DNA of 64,000 nt from an uncultured Alphaproteobacteria bacterium (GTDB lineage Bacteria; Pseudomonadota; Alphaproteobacteria; RF32; CAG-239): the NCBI GenBank assembly GCA_944390275.1, contig CALXPL010000002.1, positions 62,001 through 126,000 of the forward strand, written 5' to 3'. Positions within the stretch are counted from its first letter, which is position 1. Each line of letters begins with the position of its first letter. A program made the position numbers and the translations under genes. This document shows positions 25,574 to 34,402 of this stretch, one piece after another. The notes under the pieces were generated by a model that was not told the origin of the DNA, ran no database searches, and saw nothing but the letters and a program-made list of their open reading frames with translations.

Positions 25574-26365
25574 ATGAGCGAAGTATTATTTAACGGACAT
25601 GCCGGAAGATTAGAAGGTCGTTATCACCAAAGTGATAAGCCGGGAGCTCCGATAGCCCTAATCCTTCATCCCCATCCACAGTATGGTGGGACAATGAATA
25701 ACAAAGTTGTTTATACATTGTTTAGTTGTTTTGAAAAGTTAGGATTTTCGGTATTGCGTTTCAATTTCAGAAGCGTTGGTCGCTCCCAAGGTGAGTTTGA
25801 AGACGGCCCCGGAGAATTATCAGATGCAACCGTTGCTTTAGATTGGCTTCAATCGGTCAATCCCGAGGCAAGACAATGTTGGATTGCCGGATATTCGTTT
25901 GGAGCTTGGATAGGGTTGCAGTTGTTAATGAGACGTCCGGATATAAATAATTTTATAGCCGTATCACCACCGGCTAACGAAAAGGATTTCAGCTTTTTGG
26001 CACCTTGCCCGACATCCGGCTTAATTATTCAAGGCGGACAAGATGAAATCGTTAATCCTCAAAGTGTTTCGGTTATGGCAAGAAGATTAAACACACAACG
26101 CAATGTTGAAGTCGATTTTGCTTTAATAGAAGAAGGCGACCATATGTATAATAATCATTTGGTTGATTTGTATAAAATAGCAGGAAATTATATTATAGGT
26201 GCCATGCAAAAGAAAGCCCCGCAAAAGAAACGTCGTGGAAGAAGAAGAAAATCAGAATTAGAGGCAGAAGAAAACGATACATTGTTGCTTGCCAATGACA
26301 CGGAAGATATGGAAATGGACAATGAAGAAATTGATGCCGATGAAGATTTTGACGAAGAAGAATAA
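25574..26365 (+). CDS. Alpha/beta hydrolase with charged C-terminal tail
   Basis: A 263-residue protein. Residues 1-210 match the short alpha/beta-hydrolase family of COG2945 type: LILHPHPQYGGTMNN (oxyanion region), FRSVGRSQGEFEDGPGE, the nucleophile elbow GYSFGAW (Ser at about 105), Asp in IQGGQDEIVNP and His in EEGDHMYNNH. The substrate is unknown. The tail is unusual: a basic patch (QKKRRGRRRKSE, about 217-228), then about 35 mostly acidic residues ending DEDFDEEE, resembling the rpoZ tail. Its own terminator follows. Confidence 0.82.
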   Translation: MSEVLFNGHAGRLEGRYHQSDKPGAPIALILHPHPQYGGTMNNKVVYTLFSCFEKLGFSVLRFNFRSVGRSQGEFEDGPGELSDATVALDWLQSVNPEARQCWIAGYSFGAWIGLQLLMRRPDINNFIAVSPPANEKDFSFLAPCPTSGLIIQGGQDEIVNPQSVSVMARRLNTQRNVEVDFALIEEGDHMYNNHLVDLYKIAGNYIIGAMQKKAPQKKRRGRRRKSELEAEENDTLLLANDTEDMEMDNEEIDADEDFDEEE

Positions 26366-26367
26366 AG

Positions 26368-26398
26368 TAAAAAATCCCGACAAGTTCGGGATTTTTTG
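26368..26398 (+). terminator. Terminator after the hydrolase gene
   Basis: AAAATCCCGA pairs with TCGGGATTTTTT around CAAGT. Confidence 0.85.
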
Positions 26399-26412
26399 TA
26401 AAGGATAAAACT

Positions 26413-26802
26413 ATGAAACGAGTAACGGCAGCAATTATCAAATATCAAGAAAAAATTTTAATAGCTCAAAGAAAAAAGGAAAAGAACCAAGGCCTATTAT
26501 GGGAATTTCCGGGTGGCAAGCAAGAACAAGGAGAAACATTGGAAGATTGTCTGAAACGAGAAATTATGGAAGAATTGCATTTGCCGATTATTATTGAAAA
26601 ATTTTTTATGGATACAGAATATCATTACCAAGAAGGAGCAATTCAACTATTTGCCTATTTTGCACGATGCGAACAGAATAAAATTGACTATATGGATTCT
26701 CATGAACAAATTAAGTGGGTTTCACTCAAAGATTTAAGCAATTACACTTTTGCTCCTGCGGATAGACCCATAGTTTTAAAACTGCAAAGTACAAAACTAT
26801 AG
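26413..26802 (+). CDS. mutT: Nudix hydrolase, MutT-like
   Basis: A 129-residue Nudix protein likely to remove 8-oxo-dGTP. The Nudix box runs from GKQEQGE through CLKREIMEELHL (about 35-57) and keeps the REx2EE core. The family glycine near its end is His here (EELHL). WEFPGGK and the C-terminal FAPADRPIVLKL (cf. 'l.paD.pil') are as in MutT. It overlaps the 3' end of the convergent opgH by 6 bases. Confidence 0.82.
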   Translation: MKRVTAAIIKYQEKILIAQRKKEKNQGLLWEFPGGKQEQGETLEDCLKREIMEELHLPIIIEKFFMDTEYHYQEGAIQLFAYFARCEQNKIDYMDSHEQIKWVSLKDLSNYTFAPADRPIVLKLQSTKL

Positions 26803-28830
26803 AAGTTTCATCTGAATAGCCGCTTGCTGCAAAATTTCAGGATGATAGAGTAGAGCTAATTCTTCTTCTTTTGTTAAATCCAGAGTCGTATTATAACTGA
26901 TATAATTTTCCAGTTTGATTTGGGCTTGTTGTACTTCTTGAGATGAAAAATCAGGGGTAGGACCGTTAACGGGAAGCATGAAAATATGGAGATTTTGTAA
27001 AAGTTGATTTTTTAAGAGCAAGATAACGCCCGTATCATTAGGAGAAGAAGCCAATAAAAGAGATTTATATTTTTGAGCATCTTTGAGAATATTAGGCAAA
27101 GAAATTTCTTCAGGAATAGAAAAGAAATTATGCTTTTTTGCCCACAAACCGATTCGGACTTTTGAAGTTAATAAAGAAATCGGAATTGAAAAGATTAAAC
27201 CCAAAGTAATTGGGAGCATCCACCAAAATAATTCCTGAGCGTAAAAAGCGACAATAAGAGTAGTCGCAATTCCTAACAAGGTATGCCAAAAATGGCGTTG
27301 CAGTGCATCTTTAAAACTTGTTCCGCCGTCATCACGATTTTGGGTATTCCAACTAACGGAATGTCCCGTAAGAATGTCAAAGACAAACTTGCTTTGAAAC
27401 AACATCATTATCGGAGCCATCAAAGCACTTAAAACAATTTCAACGAAAGTACTTTTGAGAGCTCCTGACGATTGTTTATTTCTGATTTTATAAATAATCA
27501 ATCCCAAAAACTTAGGAAAAATAAGCATAAACATTGATAAAATAAACAAAGCAATTGTTCCGATTTTATCAAAAATCGGCCAAGTAGGAAAAAGAGTACG
27601 GACTTCCGTAAAATAAGTCGGAGGAAAAATTCCGCGCCCCAAAGCAATAGCCAAACCGACGATTAAAAAGCACAGCCAAATTGGAGAAGATAAATAAGAC
27701 ATGATGCCGATAGTAAAGTGGATTCGGCTGATAGGGTGTAAATGCTTGGAACACAAGACTTTAATATGTTGGAGATTCCCTTGACACCAACGTCTGTCAC
27801 GAGCGGCGAAATCAATCATAGTCGGAGGACATTCTTCATAACTTCCGGTCAGTTCGGGAAGTAACCATGCCGACCACCCTCCTCGGCGAATAAGAGCCGC
27901 TTCAACAAAATCATGACTCAAAATGGGGCCTCCGAAAGGAGCTTTCCCCGGTAGGACAGGCAAGCCGCAACATTCGATAAAGGCTTTAACACGGATGATG
28001 GCATTGTGTCCCCAATAATTGCTATCTCCGACTTGCCAATAAGCCAAACCGGCCGAAACAATAGGTCCATAAACTCGACCGGCAAATTGTTGGATTCGCG
28101 CAAAAAGGGAATGACTATTAATCATCATTGGCGGTGCTTGAATAATACCGGCATGAGAATTTTCTTGCATAAGCTGAACCATTTTCACAAGAGTAGGGGC
28201 AGTCATAAGGCTATCAGCATCAAGAATAATCATAAAATCATAAGCGACACCCCATTTGTTGCAAAAATCTTCAATATTTCCGCTTTTGCGAGCAACATTT
28301 TTTGCGCGTCTTCGATAGTAAATATTAACATTTTGAGGCATTAGTTTTTTTGCCTCAAGCCAAATTTGCTCTTCTTCGACCCAAATTTTAGGATTCGTCG
28401 TATCGCTAAGAATAAAAAAGTCAAAAAACTTTTCTTGTTTTATTTTTGCCAAATCATGAGCAATAGCGATGAGGTTCGCAAAAGTTCCTTGAGGAGATTC
28501 GTTATAAACAGGCATTAATACAGCGGTTTTTGTTTTTAAAGAAGCACCTGCTTTAGGCCAAACAATACCGGGAACATTTTTGTGTCTTAATAAAGTCCAA
28601 AAACCAAACAAACTTGACCAAAAAAACAGAGAAATCCAAGCAAAGGTCAAGATGAATAAAAAAATCATCAAGAATTTAGTGAAAAGTGTACTATCGGAAG
28701 GAATAACAGTAATCCATTTTAATGTAGCAAGAAGCGTACTTAAAATCATCAGTCCGAAAACTTTAAACCTTCTTTCAAAGAGTAAATTATTAAACGTTTT
28801 ATTCTGGAGATTAGCACTAGAGAGAGACAT
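26797..28830 (-). CDS. opgH: Glucans biosynthesis glucosyltransferase OpgH
   Basis: A 677-residue inner-membrane glycosyltransferase of family GT2 that polymerises the backbone of osmoregulated periplasmic glucans. Two N-terminal helices (about 24-80) lead to the GT domain (PVYNESP, LDADSLMTA, a catalytic SHDFVEAALIRRGG, and RRWCQGNLQH, the Q..RW-like motif), followed by about five or six C-terminal helices. It is shorter than the E. coli protein, lacking much of the long N- and C-terminal extensions. AGGA precedes the ATG. It overlaps the upstream unknown gene by 14 bases. Confidence 0.92.
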   Translation of the reverse strand: MSLSSANLQNKTFNNLLFERRFKVFGLMILSTLLATLKWITVIPSDSTLFTKFLMIFLFILTFAWISLFFWSSLFGFWTLLRHKNVPGIVWPKAGASLKTKTAVLMPVYNESPQGTFANLIAIAHDLAKIKQEKFFDFFILSDTTNPKIWVEEEQIWLEAKKLMPQNVNIYYRRRAKNVARKSGNIEDFCNKWGVAYDFMIILDADSLMTAPTLVKMVQLMQENSHAGIIQAPPMMINSHSLFARIQQFAGRVYGPIVSAGLAYWQVGDSNYWGHNAIIRVKAFIECCGLPVLPGKAPFGGPILSHDFVEAALIRRGGWSAWLLPELTGSYEECPPTMIDFAARDRRWCQGNLQHIKVLCSKHLHPISRIHFTIGIMSYLSSPIWLCFLIVGLAIALGRGIFPPTYFTEVRTLFPTWPIFDKIGTIALFILSMFMLIFPKFLGLIIYKIRNKQSSGALKSTFVEIVLSALMAPIMMLFQSKFVFDILTGHSVSWNTQNRDDGGTSFKDALQRHFWHTLLGIATTLIVAFYAQELFWWMLPITLGLIFSIPISLLTSKVRIGLWAKKHNFFSIPEEISLPNILKDAQKYKSLLLASSPNDTGVILLLKNQLLQNLHIFMLPVNGPTPDFSSQEVQQAQIKLENYISYNTTLDLTKEEELALLYHPEILQQAAIQMKLL

Positions 28831-29275
28831 TTTTTTTCCTAAAAGAAAACAATTTATGAAAGATATTTTTAGGGCGAATAGGTTCTATTTGTTGGGCAAG
28901 CATATGAGAAAGTTTATAGGATGGAGCATTGGAAATTTTAAAGTTAAGAAGGACAGATTTAAAATTTTTAGAAGTTGTCGGAACAAACAGTTCATCATTC
29001 CAGCGATTGAAACCTCCCGATTCTAAAAAACAAAATTTGCAAAGAGAAATCATCTGAGATTTAGTCAGTTTGATATTTCCAAAAATAGTAAGAGATTTCT
29101 TATAGACAAGCTCATCGAGTAAAGAAATGACATCAACGGCTTTATCATCTAGGTTTCCGAGAAGATTTTTAAGCAGAGGAACGAGGACGGATAATTTTTT
29201 AGTTGAACAACATTCAAGCGTTTGAAGATAGGCTTTTATAATATCATCAACACTTTGAACTTTTATGGTAACCAT
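28817..29275 (-). CDS. Unknown protein encoded between opgG and opgH
   Basis: A 152-residue protein I do not recognise. No signal peptide or membrane segment is seen. It looks helical, with Leu-rich stretches (KKLSVLVPLLKNLLGNLDDKAVDV, about 26-49) and a basic C-terminus (FHKLFSFRKKNVSL). The frame is open to 29287, but GGAG lies 8 bases before the ATG at 29275. It overlaps opgG by 13 bases and opgH by 14 bases, so all three are almost certainly translated from one mRNA. A role in glucan synthesis or its control is inferred from context only. Confidence 0.65.
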   Translation of the reverse strand: MVTIKVQSVDDIIKAYLQTLECCSTKKLSVLVPLLKNLLGNLDDKAVDVISLLDELVYKKSLTIFGNIKLTKSQMISLCKFCFLESGGFNRWNDELFVPTTSKNFKSVLLNFKISNAPSYKLSHMLAQQIEPIRPKNIFHKLFSFRKKNVSL

Positions 29276-30819
29276 TGATAACTCCATACTTCGGAAACAG
29301 TTTTTCCGTCTTTAACAAGAGAAATTCTGAGTTCGGTGGTTTTTCCGTTGGGTTGAAAATCAGTATAAACAGTTGCACCTTTGGTCAAAGGGTTATAAAT
29401 TAAATGAATACCTTTAATTTTACCTTCTGAAGTAGAAACATTGGCAATAAGTTTACCATTTTCAATATCTTGTTTGACATGGGGAAGAGGAGAAAAATCA
29501 ACAACAAATTTTCTTTTTTCCGTTTCCAACATGCCGGATACACCGCCAATTCCGGTATAGGTATTAATGACTTTAGCAATTTTACGTGTTTCAGGAATAT
29601 CTTTATACCAATTAAGGCGGTAAGCGAAATGATATTCTTTATTCGGTAAAATTTCTTCATTGGGGATCCAAAAAGCGACAATATTGTCATGAATTTCTTG
29701 GATAGAAGGAATTTCAACAAGTTGTACGACCCCTTTCCCCCAATTTCCCTGAGGTTGAACCCAAACACTGGGGCGTTGTTCGTAATAAGATTCAAAGTCC
29801 AAATAATGCTCAGGATTGTCATCACGCTGCAACAAACCAAAACCTTTAGGATTGTTATCTTGAAAAGAGCTGATACGAAGGTATTTTGAATTATCTAAAG
29901 GACGCCATAACCATTCATCATTTCCGTTGTGAATGAGCAAACCGTCGCTGTCATGAACTTCGGGGCGATGGTCATCAAAACGATTTTTTGTGTTTTCGCC
30001 GAATAAAAACATTGATGTTAAGGGAGCAACGCCTAATTTTGTAATCTTTTTTCTGGGATATAAAAAGGCATCAACATCAACAATAGTATTTTTTCCGGGG
30101 ATAATTTCAAATTTATAAGCACCGGCAACGCTTGGACTGTCTAGAAGAGCATATAAAGTGATATGAGTATCTCTTTTTTTAGGTTTTTTAATCCAAAATT
30201 CTTTAAAAATAGGAAATTCTTCTCCGGTTTGTAAAGCTGTATCAATAGCCAAACCGCGAGCAGAAAGTCCGTATTTTTGTCCTTTGCCTAAGGCACGAAA
30301 GTAACTGGCACCGAGAAAGGCGATAATTTCGTCATAATAGGTGGGTGTATTTAATTTTCCGTGAAGGCGAAAGCCTGCGTATCCTAAGATATTGTGATTA
30401 AGATTTTGTAATTTGTTTTTTCCATAATTAAAATAGTCGGGAGAGAAAGCCACCGGTTTAACTTTACCATCAACAATTTCATTAATTAAAACCGAATATT
30501 GAAAAATGGAACCGACATGAAAGAATTGCATTTCAAAAGGCAATCTTTGTCCAAACCACGGTCCTTGTTCACGAACAAAGCGAATATCACGATATTGGTC
30601 ATAAGAAAGGTTCTTAATAGATTCCGGTAAATTTTCATCGGGAGCTTTATAAGCAAGCAGAGAAAGTTCTTTAGCTTTTTCTTTAAGAGTAGAGAGTTTA
30701 AACTGTTCAGCGGGAAGAAGAGCAGGTTCTTGTTCAACAGGTGAATTATTTTTATAAAACAAGAACAAGGTAAAAAGAATAAGAGATAAACAGAAAAGTA
30801 TCAAAAACTTTTTCAACAT
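29263..30819 (-). CDS. opgG: Periplasmic glucans biosynthesis protein OpgG
   Basis: A 518-residue periplasmic protein needed for branching or export of osmoregulated glucans. The N-terminal hydrophobic segment (about 4-22) is a signal or an uncleaved anchor; no clear cleavage site is seen. Family blocks include LSYDQYRDIRF, GAGYFRA-like GASYFRALGKGQKYGLSARGLAI, SMFLFGEN, VHDSDGLL, WLWRPL, LDFESYYEQRPSVWVQP and NIVAFWIP. The frame is open to a TTG at 30840, but GGGGA lies before the ATG at 30819. Confidence 0.92.
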   Translation of the reverse strand: MLKKFLILFCLSLILFTLFLFYKNNSPVEQEPALLPAEQFKLSTLKEKAKELSLLAYKAPDENLPESIKNLSYDQYRDIRFVREQGPWFGQRLPFEMQFFHVGSIFQYSVLINEIVDGKVKPVAFSPDYFNYGKNKLQNLNHNILGYAGFRLHGKLNTPTYYDEIIAFLGASYFRALGKGQKYGLSARGLAIDTALQTGEEFPIFKEFWIKKPKKRDTHITLYALLDSPSVAGAYKFEIIPGKNTIVDVDAFLYPRKKITKLGVAPLTSMFLFGENTKNRFDDHRPEVHDSDGLLIHNGNDEWLWRPLDNSKYLRISSFQDNNPKGFGLLQRDDNPEHYLDFESYYEQRPSVWVQPQGNWGKGVVQLVEIPSIQEIHDNIVAFWIPNEEILPNKEYHFAYRLNWYKDIPETRKIAKVINTYTGIGGVSGMLETEKRKFVVDFSPLPHVKQDIENGKLIANVSTSEGKIKGIHLIYNPLTKGATVYTDFQPNGKTTELRISLVKDGKTVSEVWSYQWLP

Positions 30820-30993
30820 GATTTTGAGTTCCCCATACAAACAGTAATTAAAAACATATCAAAGCAGTTTAATGCAAAAGTCAAGACAAATAAAAAAGAA
30901 TGGGAAAAGAGAAAAAGTTAAATAAAAGCTGTAAAATTTACGGAGCATTAAGGGATAATCAATACAATGGAAAAAAAACAAAGGGAGAAAGAG

Positions 30994-31428
30994 ATGGATG
31001 AAATAAATATAACGCAGTTGCTTTGTATTTTGGGAACTGTTTTGCTAATAGTAGAAATTTTAACACCAACATTATTTTGTTTAAATTTAGCATTATCTTG
31101 TTTTGCAACGTCATTGGTATCTTTATATACACAGGACTATATGTATTTAACGTTGAGCTGGGTTGTCTTTTCTTGTTTATTTTTATTATTGCTACGTCCT
31201 TTTATCTTAAAGAAGACAGCATCAAAGGGCACAGAAACGGGAATAAATAAGTATATAGGCAAAGAAGCAACGGTTCTGGAAAAAATAACGGCCAACAGCG
31301 GAGTAATAAGTATTTATGATGAACGTTGGAAAGCAAGAAGTATAAATCAAGAAGAAATAGAAGAAGGTAGTCGAGTCGTTATAGAACGTAATAACAACCT
31401 AACAATGTATGTCAGAAAGGAACAATAA
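30994..31428 (+). CDS. NfeD-like membrane protein
   Basis: A 144-residue partner of SPFH proteins. Two or three hydrophobic segments (about 6-75) are followed by a soluble OB-fold-like domain (about 90-144: YIGKEATVLEKI, GVISIYDERWKARS, EGSRVVIE), typical of short NfeD proteins. The frame is open to 30967, but AGGGAG precedes the ATG at 30994. The stomatin-like gene starts 2 bases after its stop, the conserved pairing of the two families. Confidence 0.8.
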   Translation: MDEINITQLLCILGTVLLIVEILTPTLFCLNLALSCFATSLVSLYTQDYMYLTLSWVVFSCLFLLLLRPFILKKTASKGTETGINKYIGKEATVLEKITANSGVISIYDERWKARSINQEEIEEGSRVVIERNNNLTMYVRKEQ

Positions 31429-31430
31429 AT

Positions 31431-32399
31431 ATGTACGTAGAATGGATTATAATAGCAGCCGTAGTACTTTATTTTTTGAAGGGATTAATTATTGTTCAAC
31501 AAGCAGAGTCGGTAATTGTTGAAAGATTAGGAAAATTTGAAAGGGAGTTATCTCCTGGGTTAAACTTTATTTTTCCGTTTTTTGAAGCTCCAAGAAAAAT
31601 CGCTTGGAAAATCACAATGAAAGGTCCGCATGGGGATAGCTATTCCTATGTAAGAGAACGTACGAAAATAGATATGAGAGAAGCGGTTTATGATTTTCCA
31701 CGTCAAAATGTTATTACAAAAGATAATGTAACAATAAGTATTAATGCCTTATTATATTTTCAAATAATAGATGCGAAGAGTGCGGTATATGAAATACAAA
31801 ATTTACCGGAAGCTATAGAAAAGTTAACGCAAACAACGTTGCGTAATTTAGTAGGTGCAATTGATTTAGATGAAACTTTGGTGTCAAGAGATAAGATAAA
31901 CCATGAGTTAAGAGCAATTTTGGATGAAGCAACCAACAAATGGGGTGTAAAAGTCAATCGTGTTGAGTTACAAGACATCATACCTCCGTCAGATATTCAG
32001 CAAGCCATGGAAAAACAGATGAAGGCCGAAAGAGAACGTCGCGCCGCAATATTGGAGGCAGAAGGATTAAAGAAGTCGGCGATATTAAAAGCCGAGGGTC
32101 AGAAAGAAGCTGAAATTAATAAAGCGGAAGGAATAAAACAATCGTCAATACTTCAAGCAGAAGGAGAGGCATCGGCACGAATCAAGACAGCGCAAGCAGA
32201 AGCTGAAGCGATTCGCCAGATAACGGAAGCAATTGCGAAAAATGGTCAACCAGATAAATACTTGATAGCCATGAAATACTTGGAAACCTTAAAGAGCATT
32301 ACCGAAGGAGAAAACAATAAAGTGGTTTATATGCCCTATGAAGCGACGGGAATATTAAGTTCGATTGATGGTATCAAGCAAATGTTTGAAAAAAAGTAA
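31431..32399 (+). CDS. qmcA: SPFH/stomatin-like protein, QmcA type
   Basis: A 322-residue membrane-anchored scaffold protein. One N-terminal helix (about 3-18) is followed by the SPFH domain (VERLGKFERELSPGLNFIFPFFE to about 200), then a long Ala/Glu-rich coiled coil (about 190-265, repeated 'ILEAEG.K..A' units). Members form ring assemblies in microdomains and may regulate proteases. It forms a two-gene unit with the NfeD-like gene and ends at a strong terminator. Confidence 0.88.
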   Translation: MYVEWIIIAAVVLYFLKGLIIVQQAESVIVERLGKFERELSPGLNFIFPFFEAPRKIAWKITMKGPHGDSYSYVRERTKIDMREAVYDFPRQNVITKDNVTISINALLYFQIIDAKSAVYEIQNLPEAIEKLTQTTLRNLVGAIDLDETLVSRDKINHELRAILDEATNKWGVKVNRVELQDIIPPSDIQQAMEKQMKAERERRAAILEAEGLKKSAILKAEGQKEAEINKAEGIKQSSILQAEGEASARIKTAQAEAEAIRQITEAIAKNGQPDKYLIAMKYLETLKSITEGENNKVVYMPYEATGILSSIDGIKQMFEKK

Positions 32400-32405
32400 G
32401 AGTAG

Positions 32406-32440
32406 AAAAAGCTGCCGAATATTTTCGGCAGCTTTTTAAA
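32406..32440 (+). terminator. Terminator after the SPFH gene
   Basis: AAAAAGCTGCCGAA (32406-32419) pairs perfectly with TTCGGCAGCTTTTT (32424-32437). Confidence 0.92.
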
Positions 32441-32531
32441 GATACATACTAAAAATGCGACAATAGAACTTGAATATGAAAAAGGACAAGAATATATTTT
32501 TCAAAAGACAAGAAAACATTAGTAAATAAAC

Positions 32532-33644
32532 ATGGAAATCACATATAAGCAAAATAAAGAAAAATTAACGGTATTTTTGAGCGGCAGTTACGTTGATTAC
32601 GATAATGAAGAAGAGAAAAGCATACTCTATGAAAAATCTCAATCGCGAACAATAAAAGAAATAGTCGTTGAAGCGGACGATTTAAAAAATTGGGATTCAA
32701 CTTTAGTTGTAGTCCTTTGTAAACTCAGAACAATAGCGCAAGAGAGAAAGATAAACTATAATTTTTCATCACTTCCGGAACATCTAAGCCGTTTGATAGA
32801 TTTAGCCTTTTCAGTAGATAGAAAACCGACGCATAGTGATAGCGAATTTAAATGTTATTTGGAAAGGCTTGGAAATATAGGGGTAAATGCATGGAAAAGT
32901 TTTTGCCGCGGTTGCCATTTCATGAGATTGAGCTGGAGTTCTATCGGTCGGTTGCTTATAGGAAAAGCCATATTTCGAAAGGTTGACTTTTTATTTTCTT
33001 TGGAGGATTGTACCTACCGCGCCGTAGGAATAATATCTTTGGTAAGTTTTATGGTAGGTTTAATATTGGCCTTTGTAGGAGCAATACAATTAAAAAACTT
33101 TGGAGCGCAAATTTATGTTGCAAGTTTAGTAGCAATAGGTATGACGAGAATTATGGGCGCGATTATGGCAGGAGTTGTTGTTTCGGGTAGGACAGGAGCC
33201 TCCTATGCGGCAACAATAGGAACCATGCAAGTTAACGAAGAACTGGATGCCTTAAAAACCATGGGAATATCCATAATAGATTTTTTGGTTTTGCCAAGAA
33301 TTTCCAGTTTAATTATAAGTATGCCTTTTATTACTTTATTGGCAGATGCCATGGGAATATTAGGCGGCGGTACGGTAGGAATACTCATGTTGGGAATTTC
33401 ACCGGAAGAGTATATAAAATATACAACAGATGCATTGAATATGAAAAATTTTTTAGTTGGGGTGTTTCATGGTTTTATTTATGGCTATGTGATTGCCATA
33501 TGCGGATGCTATTATGGAATTAATTGTGGAAGAAATGCAGATAGTGTCGGTGTCGCGACGACAAAAGCAGTTGTTTCATCAATAGTCTGGATGATAGTCG
33601 TGACCGGTATAGTTACGGCAGCAATGGAGGTCTTAGGCATATAA
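32532..33644 (+). CDS. mlaE: STAS-MlaE fusion, lipid ABC transporter permease
   Basis: A 370-residue permease of a Mla-type phospholipid transporter. Residues 1-100 look like a STAS domain (MlaB-like: KLTVFLSGSYVDYDNEEE, WDSTLVVVLCKL). Residues 115-370 are the MlaE permease with five or six helices and the family motifs VGLILAFVGAIQLKNFGAQIYVA, AGVVVSGRTGASYAA and GTMQVNEELDALKTMGI. In E. coli MlaB and MlaE are separate. The mlaF start overlaps its stop (TAATG). Confidence 0.92.
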   Translation: MEITYKQNKEKLTVFLSGSYVDYDNEEEKSILYEKSQSRTIKEIVVEADDLKNWDSTLVVVLCKLRTIAQERKINYNFSSLPEHLSRLIDLAFSVDRKPTHSDSEFKCYLERLGNIGVNAWKSFCRGCHFMRLSWSSIGRLLIGKAIFRKVDFLFSLEDCTYRAVGIISLVSFMVGLILAFVGAIQLKNFGAQIYVASLVAIGMTRIMGAIMAGVVVSGRTGASYAATIGTMQVNEELDALKTMGISIIDFLVLPRISSLIISMPFITLLADAMGILGGGTVGILMLGISPEEYIKYTTDALNMKNFLVGVFHGFIYGYVIAICGCYYGINCGRNADSVGVATTKAVVSSIVWMIVVTGIVTAAMEVLGI

Positions 33645-34402
33645 TGGAGAATTTACTTCAAATAAAAGCAGAAAATATAACCATTGCTTATGGCGATTTT
33701 GTTTTGATGAAAAATTTAAATTTTGAAATCAAAAAACAAGATATATTTATAATCATGGGGGGAAGCGGTTGCGGAAAGAGCAGTTTGTTAAGAATATTAA
33801 CGGGATTGCATTCCTCTCCGACGGGAAGATTCTTTATAGATGGTATAGATTATGTCCATTCGACACCGTTACAGCAAAAAGAATTAATGAAAAAATGTGG
33901 AATACTCTATCAAAGCGGAGCGTTATTCAGCTCAATGACATTAGGAGAAAATATAGCATTACCGCTACAACAATATACGGACTATTCACCAAAATTGATA
34001 AAAGAGTTGGTTGAATTAAAACTAGCCTTGGTAGGATTAAAGGGATTTGCTGATTTTTATCCATCGGAGATAAGCGGAGGTATGGCCAAAAGAGCCGGTT
34101 TGGCAAGAGCCTTAGCTTTAGATCCGGAAATATTATATTGCGATGAGCCTTCAGCAGGGTTAGATCCGATAAGTTCAAAATTGTTGGATGATTTAATTTT
34201 AGATTTGAATCAAAGTTTGGGAACGACGTTTGTCATTGTAACACATGAGTTAGCGTCAATATTTGCGGTTGGAAGCAACTCAATTTTTTTGGATACGGAA
34301 AGCAAGAGTATATTGGCACGGGGCAATCCTAAAGAATTATTAAATAATCCCCCTAATGAAAAGATATATGAATTTTTGACAAGAGGTAAGAAACATGGCT
34401 AG
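33644..34402 (+). CDS. mlaF: Lipid ABC transporter ATPase MlaF
   Basis: A 252-residue ATPase that powers the Mla-type transporter. Walker A GGSGCGKSS (about 40-48), Q-loop YQSGALFSSMTLGENIALPL, a signature written EISGGMAKRAGLARAL, Walker B LYCDEPSAGLDPI and the H-loop His (VTHEL) are all present. The Met in SGGMAKR is normal for MlaF. Start and stop overlap the neighbouring genes, indicating a tight operon. Confidence 0.95.
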   Translation: MENLLQIKAENITIAYGDFVLMKNLNFEIKKQDIFIIMGGSGCGKSSLLRILTGLHSSPTGRFFIDGIDYVHSTPLQQKELMKKCGILYQSGALFSSMTLGENIALPLQQYTDYSPKLIKELVELKLALVGLKGFADFYPSEISGGMAKRAGLARALALDPEILYCDEPSAGLDPISSKLLDDLILDLNQSLGTTFVIVTHELASIFAVGSNSIFLDTESKSILARGNPKELLNNPPNEKIYEFLTRGKKHG

